Positions 22,850 through 27,877 of a DNA stretch of 27,877 nt are shown here, piece after piece. A program made the position numbers and the translations under genes. Where the stretch lies: positions 1 through 27,877 of the forward strand of contig NZ_DATGNO010000177.1 in the NCBI RefSeq assembly GCF_035306705.1, in the 5' to 3' direction. The DNA comes from Xanthomarina sp035306705 (GTDB lineage: Bacteria > Bacteroidota > Bacteroidia > Flavobacteriales > Flavobacteriaceae). Within the stretch, counting starts at the first letter, position 1; every line of letters begins with the position of its first letter. The notes beneath the pieces were generated by a model. That model saw nothing but the letters and a program-made list of their open reading frames with translations. It ran no database searches and had not been told where the DNA came from.

Positions 22850-24835
22850 ATGCATACACCATTATTACAAGACATATTAATTTTACTGGGGTTTTCGGTT
22901 TTGATTGTTTTTTTACTACAAAGAGCCAAACTTCCTTCAATTTTAGGGTTTTTAATTACGGGTGTCATCATTGGGCCTTATGGCTTAAGTTTAGTAAAAG
23001 GCGTGGAACAGGTAGAAATTATATCAGAAATAGGGGTTATTCTTTTACTTTTTGTTATAGGAATGGAGCTCTCCCTAAAAAAATTGGCAGCCATTAAAAA
23101 AACGGTTTTTATAGGAGGTTCCATACAAGTGGGTTTAACGGTTTTAATTTCTGGTGCCTGTTATTATTTTATGGGCAATAGCTGGAACGAATCGATTTTT
23201 ATAGGATTTTTATTCTCCTTATCCAGTACAGCCATTGTTTTAAAAGTATTTCAAGACAGAAACGAAATGTCCACACAACATGGTAAAAACGCCTTGGCCA
23301 TTCTTATTTTTCAAGATATTATCGTGGTTCCCATGATGTTGTTTACACCAATAATTGCGGGTCAAAGTACCAACGTAACTGCAAGCATTTTAACTTTATT
23401 GCTTAAATCGGCTGTGGTTATTGCCATTACAATTATAAGTGCCAGATATATAGTTCCTAAACTGATGTATGCCATAGCAAAAACCAATAACAAAGAACTA
23501 TTTTTATTAACCACCATAACCATTTGTTTTGCGGTTGCTTTCTTAACCTCTCAAGCGGGATTGTCTTTAGCTTTGGGAGCGTTTATGGCGGGGCTTATTA
23601 TTTCAGAATCCGAATACAGCCATCAAGCAACCAGTATTATTTTACCGTTTAGAGAGTTGTTTATTAGCTTCTTCTTTATTTCGGTAGGAATGTTATTGGA
23701 CCTAAGCTTTTTCTTTAGTCATATTTGGGTTATTCTTCTGTTGGTTTTAGCGGTTTTAGTGGTAAAATCTTCTGTGGCAGCCTTAGCGGTTGCCGTACTA
23801 AAATATCCACCTCGAACGGTATTGATTACTGGTTTGGCCTTGTTCCAAATAGGGGAATTTGCATTCATTCTTTCAAAAGTGGGACTTGAATATAATTTGC
23901 TTTCGGCAGAAACCAATCAGTACTTTTTGGCAGTGTCCATTGTGTCCATGTTATTAACGCCTTTTATCATTATTTTTTCTGAAAACATCTCTGAAAAATT
24001 TCTAAACACCAGGATTGTTAAGGCCATCTCATCCACTCCAGCAGACCCTTTTAGCGAGTTGAATGCCGATTTTGAAGCCGAGCTAAACAACCATCTCATT
24101 ATTATAGGTTACGGGCTAAATGGCTCTAATTTGGCAAAAGCATCTATGTACACAAACATTCCTTATGTGGTGATAGAATTTAATCCAAAAACAGTAAAAA
24201 AGGAAAAGGCAAATGGCATCCCCATCCTGTATGGAGATGCCTCCGAACCGCATATTCTTGAAACTGTGAACCTATCAAAAGCACGTTCTGTAGTTGTTGC
24301 TATTTCCAGTGCACAAGACACCAGAGCCATTATAACCAGTGTTCGCGATATTAGCAAATCGGTTTATCTAGTAGCTAGAACACGTTATATAAAAGAAATT
24401 CCAGAACTTATTGCTCTAGGAGCAGACGATGTGATTCCTGAAGAATTTGAAACATCTATAGAGATATTTTCCCGTGTACTTCACGATTTCTTGATTCCTG
24501 AAAACAATATTTCAGAGTTTATAGATTTAATTAGAGCAGATAATTACAAAATCTTCAATTCTAAAAAGAAACTGCCTATCACTTTTAAATCCACTAAAAT
24601 TCCGAATGTAAATATTACCTGTTTACGTGTGAATGTAGATAGCGGAAAAATTGTTGGAAGAACGCTTAAGGATATCAATGTCCGTAAGGAATATGGCGTC
24701 AATATCTTAGCTATAGAACGTAATGACAATGTTATAGATGAAGTTCTTCCTCAGGAAAAAGTTTTACAAAACGATAAGTTGTATGTTAGCGGAAAACAAG
24801 AAGCTATAGAAGCATTTCATCGAATTTTAAACTAA
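22850..24835 (+). CDS. CPA2-family cation:proton antiporter (KefB/KefC-like) with TrkA domains
   Basis: 661 residues. Residues 1-380 hold about 12 membrane helices of the Na+/H+ exchanger fold, beginning ILILLGFSVLIVFLLQRAKL and with the conserved GFLITGVIIGPYGL and ALGAFMAGLIISES. A TrkA-N Rossmann domain starts near residue 415 (IIGYGLNGSNLAKAS, then VVIEFNP and ILYGDASEP), and a TrkA-C domain ends the protein (VGRTLKDINVRKEYGVNILAIER). Such proteins move K+ or Na+ against H+ in the inner membrane and are gated by nucleotides or thiols. A thioredoxin-like gene follows 21 bases later. It may be a potassium efflux system; the ion is not shown. Confidence 0.9.
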   Translation: MHTPLLQDILILLGFSVLIVFLLQRAKLPSILGFLITGVIIGPYGLSLVKGVEQVEIISEIGVILLLFVIGMELSLKKLAAIKKTVFIGGSIQVGLTVLISGACYYFMGNSWNESIFIGFLFSLSSTAIVLKVFQDRNEMSTQHGKNALAILIFQDIIVVPMMLFTPIIAGQSTNVTASILTLLLKSAVVIAITIISARYIVPKLMYAIAKTNNKELFLLTTITICFAVAFLTSQAGLSLALGAFMAGLIISESEYSHQATSIILPFRELFISFFFISVGMLLDLSFFFSHIWVILLLVLAVLVVKSSVAALAVAVLKYPPRTVLITGLALFQIGEFAFILSKVGLEYNLLSAETNQYFLAVSIVSMLLTPFIIIFSENISEKFLNTRIVKAISSTPADPFSELNADFEAELNNHLIIIGYGLNGSNLAKASMYTNIPYVVIEFNPKTVKKEKANGIPILYGDASEPHILETVNLSKARSVVVAISSAQDTRAIITSVRDISKSVYLVARTRYIKEIPELIALGADDVIPEEFETSIEIFSRVLHDFLIPENNISEFIDLIRADNYKIFNSKKKLPITFKSTKIPNVNITCLRVNVDSGKIVGRTLKDINVRKEYGVNILAIERNDNVIDEVLPQEKVLQNDKLYVSGKQEAIEAFHRILN

Positions 24836-24856
24836 ATCATTTCTAAGCAATTTAAA

Positions 24857-25288
24857 ATGACACTCGTAGAACAAATAAATTTAAGCACCTTAGACGGAGA
24901 ACCTATTGATTTGATAGCTGCTTACGCAAAAAAGCCACTCCTTATATTGTTTTATAACAACCAATGTTTGGGCTGTACCGGTCGCGCCATCCCCTTAGCT
25001 TACAACTTGTCCAAATCTTATCCCGCACTTTCTGTGGTAGGCATTCACAGCACTTTTGGAAATCAAAATTTTAGCAAACAAGATATATTGGATGTCTTTA
25101 CATCCAAAGAACTCCCTTTTCCTATTTATTTCGATCAACATCATAAATATTTCGATTTTTTTAACTGTGAAGGAACGCCTCATTGGATTCTATTAAATGA
25201 GAACGCCGAAATATTCCGTTCTTTTTATGGGTCTCAGGAAAACTCTCAAAATCGGCTGTATTATGCCATTGAAGAACTTTTAAATTAG
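24857..25288 (+). CDS. Thioredoxin/redoxin-like protein
   Basis: 143 residues without a signal peptide, so cytoplasmic. Cys37-Leu-Gly-Cys40 (YNNQCLGCTGRA) is at the place of the thioredoxin active site, after the strand LLILFY, and GTPHWILLNE contains the cis-Pro. Related AhpC/TSA- and TlpA-like proteins reduce disulfides or peroxides. The gene follows the antiporter by 21 bases and is likely in the same transcript. A link to redox gating of the antiporter is speculation. Confidence 0.8.
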   Translation: MTLVEQINLSTLDGEPIDLIAAYAKKPLLILFYNNQCLGCTGRAIPLAYNLSKSYPALSVVGIHSTFGNQNFSKQDILDVFTSKELPFPIYFDQHHKYFDFFNCEGTPHWILLNENAEIFRSFYGSQENSQNRLYYAIEELLN

Positions 25289-25479
25289 AAATCCATCGTT
25301 TTTATAAAACAATGAATTCCTAATAGGTATTAATGGACATATTTGCCGCCAAGGACGACCTAATAAATTCTGGACAAACAATTGTATATCTTTAGCAGTA
25401 AAATTATAAATAGAACTTGATACCGAGCCTTCGCAAAGAATCTGTTTAAAATAGTTCAATCTTTAAATCAACATTTATT

Positions 25480-26094
25480 ATGAAAGACTTTTGGAACGCA
25501 CATTTTGAGAATCCTGAATACATCTATGGAAAATCTCCTAATCTGTTTGTTAAATCGCAATTGGATATATTAACGCCCGGAACCATACTTTTTCCTGCTG
25601 AAGGCGAAGGTAGAAATGCGGTTTATGCAGCTACAAAAGGATGGCTTGTAGAGGCTTTTGATATAAGCGAATCGGGAAAAACAAAAGCCCTACAACTTGC
25701 TGCTGAAAATAAGGTCGATATCACCTACACGGTTGGATCCTTTGGAAATTTACCTTATAAAAAACACCGATTTGATGTGATAGTCCTCGTTTTCGCACAT
25801 TTTAATGCCGAAAACCGGGCAGAATATCACCAACTACTTAGCGACTATTTAAAACCTAACGGCATGATTATTTTAGAAGGTTTTAGCAAAAAGCACTTGG
25901 AATACAGCAAAAAGAATCCCGCAGTTGGAGGCCCGAAAAATCTAGACATGCTTTTTTCAAAAGAAATGATTCAGGCCGATTTCAGGGACTTTAAAACCAT
26001 ATTGCTAGAAGAGATGGAAATAAACTTACAGGAAGGTCTTTACCATAATGGAACCAGCCACGTCGTGCGCTTTATTGGAATAAAAACCCCTTAG
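25480..26094 (+). CDS. Class I SAM-dependent methyltransferase (TehB-like group)
   Basis: 204 residues. MKDFWNAHFENPEYIYGKSP resembles the N-terminus of TehB-like methyltransferases (YGxxPNxF). Motif I is FPAEGEGRNA (residues about 38-47), followed by VEAFDIS (acidic residue for the SAM ribose), and the FDVIVLVFAHF and LKPNGMIILEGF segments are motifs II-III. The substrate could be a small molecule; tellurite or thiol methylation is known for part of the group, but nothing here identifies it. It stands alone, 191 bases after the thioredoxin-like gene, and is followed by GC-rich palindromes and the tRNA-His gene on the other strand. Confidence 0.83.
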   Translation: MKDFWNAHFENPEYIYGKSPNLFVKSQLDILTPGTILFPAEGEGRNAVYAATKGWLVEAFDISESGKTKALQLAAENKVDITYTVGSFGNLPYKKHRFDVIVLVFAHFNAENRAEYHQLLSDYLKPNGMIILEGFSKKHLEYSKKNPAVGGPKNLDMLFSKEMIQADFRDFKTILLEEMEINLQEGLYHNGTSHVVRFIGIKTP

Positions 26095-26106
26095 CACACG
26101 TACGGA

Positions 26107-26120
26107 CAGCTCGCGAGCTG
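26107..26120. repeat. 14-bp perfect GC-rich palindrome
   Basis: CAGCTCGCGAGCTG follows the methyltransferase stop by 13 bases, with flanking GG and CC extending the stem past one mismatch (26104-26123). Its GC content stands out in this AT-rich window. It may be a dispersed repeat. Confidence 0.6.
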
Positions 26121-26179
26121 CCCCCCATAATATCCAAAGCTATTCCTCCTCCCCCAAAAAACCCCAAAATTAAACCCAC

Positions 26180-26210
26180 AAAAAAAGCTCCACATTTCTG
26201 TGAAGCTTTT
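26180..26210 (-). terminator. Intrinsic terminator of tRNA-His
   Basis: On the minus strand AAAAGCUUCACA, a GAAA tetraloop and UGUGGAGCUUUU form a 12-bp stem with one U-G wobble, followed by a U run. On the plus strand the wobble becomes a C-A mismatch, so the element is oriented for the tRNA transcript. Confidence 0.8.
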
Positions 26211-26218
26211 ATTTTCTG

Positions 26219-26293
26219 GGTGGAAGACGGGACTCGAACCCGCGACCCTTGGTACCACAAACCAATGCTCTAACCAACTGAGCTACAACCACC
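26219..26293 (-). tRNA. tRNA-His (anticodon GTG)
   Basis: The cloverleaf reads GGTGGTTG (with the extra G-1 typical of tRNA-His), D arm GCTCAGTTGGTTAGAGC, anticodon stem TTGGT / ACCAA with loop TTGTGGT (anticodon GTG), T arm GCGGG-TTCGAGT-CCCGT and 3' strand CTTCCACC. CCA is not encoded. Two positions of the acceptor stem (5-68 and 6-67) are U-U mismatches; a 3' strand of this sequence would pair fully with GTGGAAG. Part of the 5' end is also found upstream (26326-26366). Confidence 0.93.
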
Positions 26294-26325
26294 ATTTTGT
26301 ACTTTTACCGCAACAAAGCTCAGTT

Positions 26326-26366
26326 CTGAGCCCTGCCTGCCGGTAGGCAGGTACAACCACCATTTT
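26326..26366 (-). repeat. Split second copy of the tRNA-His 5' end
   Basis: CTGAGC (26326-26331) and TACAACCACCATTTT (26352-26366) together repeat the 21 bases at 26278-26298, which are the tRNA 5' end and its immediate upstream bases. In the second copy the two parts are separated by a 20-bp palindrome. Confidence 0.8.
26332..26351. repeat. 20-bp GC-rich palindrome inserted in the tRNA 5' duplicate
   Basis: CCTGCCTGCCGGTAGGCAGG is self-complementary except for one G-T pair near the centre. It is 75% GC in a window of about 36% GC, so it looks like a separate, possibly dispersed element. Confidence 0.7.
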
Positions 26367-26438
26367 AATTTGGTCTGCAAATGTAATAGATTTCCCTACT
26401 TTAACAAAGCATTTCAGCAATATTATTTTTTATATTTT

Positions 26439-27164
26439 CTATTTTAAATCGAATAAGCTGTTAATCACGGGGTAACGTTCTACAGTAAAACCTTCGGCAT
26501 AGGCCACGCCCACCAATCTTCCTAGGTCTTGAGCTCTATACTCAATACTATCGGTAAAATTTTTGCTGGAAATAGGTGTTTCTGGAGCGTCGCTCTTCGG
26601 ATTGTAAAATTGGGTTTTATAAGCCATCACGGCTTCTTGCTTTTTAGACATATAGTTTGAAACATCCACTACAAAATCTGGCTCAATAGGCTGCCATTGA
26701 ATGTAATGGTATACTTGTTTTGGACGCCATGGTTGTTGCCAAGCCTCATCGTATTCATCAAATTTTGTATCTATTTTTAGCAAACCACTTAAAAAACAGG
26801 CCTGACTCACCAATGTGCTCCCTTTAGCATGATCAATATGTCTATCGGTAATGGCATTGCAAAGCACAATGTCTGGTTGGTATTTTCTAAGAATTTTAAT
26901 AATTTCCAATTGATGATTTCTATCATTAACAAAAAAACCGTCGGCAAACTCCAAATTAACCCGGACGCTAGCTCCTAAAATTTTTGAAGCTGCTTCCGCT
27001 TCAGAATCTCTGGTGTCGGCAGTCCCACGAGTTCCTAATTCGCCACGTGTTAAATCAATAATTCCCACTTTTTTACCAGCTGCAATCTCTTTGGCTAACG
27101 TACCTCCACAACCTAATTCTACATCGTCTGGATGTGCTCCAAATGCTAAAATATCTAATTTCAT
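26439..27164 (-). CDS. bshB1: Bacillithiol biosynthesis deacetylase BshB1
   Basis: 241 residues of the LmbE/PIG-L fold. AFGAHPDDVELGCGGT (His11, Asp13, Asp14) and RHIDHAKG (His109, Asp111, His112) provide the zinc and catalytic residues; DLTRGELGTRG is the family signature of BshB1. The enzyme removes the acetyl group from GlcNAc-malate to give GlcN-malate in bacillithiol synthesis, in the cytoplasm. Length is normal. It is preceded by a 169-base region with a promoter box and a possible structured RNA leader. Many Bacteroidota make bacillithiol, so the call fits the organism. Confidence 0.93.
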   Translation of the reverse strand: MKLDILAFGAHPDDVELGCGGTLAKEIAAGKKVGIIDLTRGELGTRGTADTRDSEAEAASKILGASVRVNLEFADGFFVNDRNHQLEIIKILRKYQPDIVLCNAITDRHIDHAKGSTLVSQACFLSGLLKIDTKFDEYDEAWQQPWRPKQVYHYIQWQPIEPDFVVDVSNYMSKKQEAVMAYKTQFYNPKSDAPETPISSKNFTDSIEYRAQDLGRLVGVAYAEGFTVERYPVINSLFDLK

Positions 27165-27212
27165 AAAAACTGTTTTAATTAAAACTCTCCGATAACGACT
27201 CTATCTTATAGC

Positions 27213-27299
27213 TTCCTCATTACCTCTCCATACCCGAATATCTTCAGACGGACTTACCAGAGGTCGAAACGTTCTTTTCTGGCAGTTCCGGGTGAGGAA
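27213..27299 (-). ncRNA. Possible structured RNA in the leader of bshB1
   Basis: Three nested helices can be drawn on the minus strand: an outer pair at 27213-27219 with 27293-27299 (TTCCTCA / TGAGGAA, 7 bp), a middle pair at 27233-27238 with 27286-27292 (CCCGAA / TT-C-CGGG with one bulge), and an inner pair at 27257-27261 with 27278-27282 (CCAGA / TCTGG). It lies between a TAATTTTG box and the bshB1 ATG. I cannot match it to a known riboswitch. Confidence 0.35.
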
Positions 27300-27318
27300 T
27301 CAGAAGTTTCGGTGAGGT

Positions 27319-27326
27319 CAAAATTA
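27319..27326 (-). promoter_or_regulatory. Promoter -7 box ahead of bshB1
   Basis: TAATTTTG on the minus strand matches TAnnTTTG, giving a leader of about 145 nt. No TTG at the -33 spacing was found. Confidence 0.4.
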
Positions 27327-27333
27327 CAAATTA

Positions 27334-27877
27334 TCATTTATATTTACTCGAAATCCATTTGTTTTGTTGTGCTTCATTTAAAAAGGTCCAAGCCACCAGT
27401 CTAGATATTTTATGGCCTTGCTTCATTTGAATCACTTTTACCTGAGTAGCTCCTATTTTTTTAAGAGACAGTTTCATGGATTTTACAAGATCCTTATTAG
27501 ACACCAAACTGGTAAACCAAAAACACTGTTCTTTATAGAAGGAACTCTCAAATAGATAAGTGTGTAAAAATGCTTTTTCTCCTCCTTCATACCAAAGTTC
27601 GTTGGATGTACCACTAAAATTTCTAACTACAGTTTCAGTTTGTTTCCCTAAACCTTTCAGCTTTCTGGTAGTAGTTGCTAGCGATTCAGTCTCACTTTTA
27701 AAAAAGGGCGGATTGCACATGGTGGCACTCACTTTTTCAGAAGAATTCAGAATTCCTTTTAAAATTTGAGAGGGATTCGCCTGAAAAATCAATTTAATTT
27801 TGTTCGACAATCCATTCTTATCAACAATAAGCTGGGCATTTTCTAAAGATTCCTTATCAACATCTGAAGCCAAAAAC
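27334..27877 (-). CDS. rlmF: 23S rRNA (adenine-N6)-methyltransferase RlmF, N-terminus beyond the window
   Basis: The frame is open to the window edge; the visible 181 codons start FLASDVDKES, the acidic SAM-ribose region. MCNPPFF is the NPPF catalytic motif of N6-adenine methyltransferases. ELWYEGGEKAFLHTYLFESS followed by CFWFTSLVSNK is the RlmF (YbiN) signature region. RlmF methylates A1618 of 23S rRNA (E. coli numbering). The first part, about 110 residues including SAM motif I, is missing only because of the window boundary. Confidence 0.85.
   Translation of the reverse strand, partial: FLASDVDKESLENAQLIVDKNGLSNKIKLIFQANPSQILKGILNSSEKVSATMCNPPFFKSETESLATTTRKLKGLGKQTETVVRNFSGTSNELWYEGGEKAFLHTYLFESSFYKEQCFWFTSLVSNKDLVKSMKLSLKKIGATQVKVIQMKQGHKISRLVAWTFLNEAQQNKWISSKYK

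Overview
The window comes from a low-GC member of the Bacteroidota, almost certainly a Flavobacteriaceae-type bacterium. Three things point there: type IX secretion/gliding proteins (a PorP/SprF protein beside a gliding-motility C-terminal-domain protein); promoters that fit the Bacteroidota TTG-N17..23-TAnnTTTG pattern, with no strong Shine-Dalgarno sites; and families typical of the group (bacillithiol deacetylase BshB1, DUF3108, M28 lipoproteins, compact cbb3 oxidase). I see no integrase, transposase, phage gene or CRISPR array.

Layout. 1-5.5 kb (minus strand): the 5' tip of a secreted protein, a PorP/SprF protein with a 6 x 16-residue Ala-rich repeat and a SPOR-like end, its T9SS substrate-like partner, and a secreted beta-helix-like protein. 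5.9-9.6 kb (minus): a small secreted protein, an SDR oxidoreductase, and a redox group of two AhpD-like carboxymuconolactone decarboxylase proteins, a DoxX-like membrane protein and an FNR-like flavoprotein. 9.9-13.9 kb (minus): an Rrf2 Fe-S regulator followed by a compact cbb3-type oxidase operon (CcoN-like subunit with an N-terminal extension, a CcoO fused to a second cytochrome c domain, and two small membrane proteins).

14.5-18.7 kb (plus): a DUF3108 protein with an acidic-tailed membrane protein, then two tandem M28 metallopeptidase lipoproteins, one without and one with a PA-like insert. 18.8-22.5 kb (plus): the most unusual block. A short secreted protein, a DoxX-like membrane protein, an exported DsrE-like protein, a SoxB-like metallophosphoesterase and a membrane-anchored TlpA-type thioredoxin form a likely operon behind a TGTAAC-N4-GTTACA dyad. 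I read it as a putative periplasmic thiosulfate/sulfane-sulfur module with SoxB but no visible SoxXA, SoxYZ or SoxCD.

22.8-27.9 kb: a CPA2/Kef-type antiporter with a thioredoxin-like protein and a SAM methyltransferase (plus), then (minus) tRNA-His, bshB1 and the 3' part of rlmF. The tRNA-His 5' end is partly duplicated upstream, and that second copy is split by a 20-bp GC-rich palindrome. A possible structured RNA lies between rlmF and bshB1. The shared themes are envelope redox chemistry, respiration and sulfur/thiol handling.
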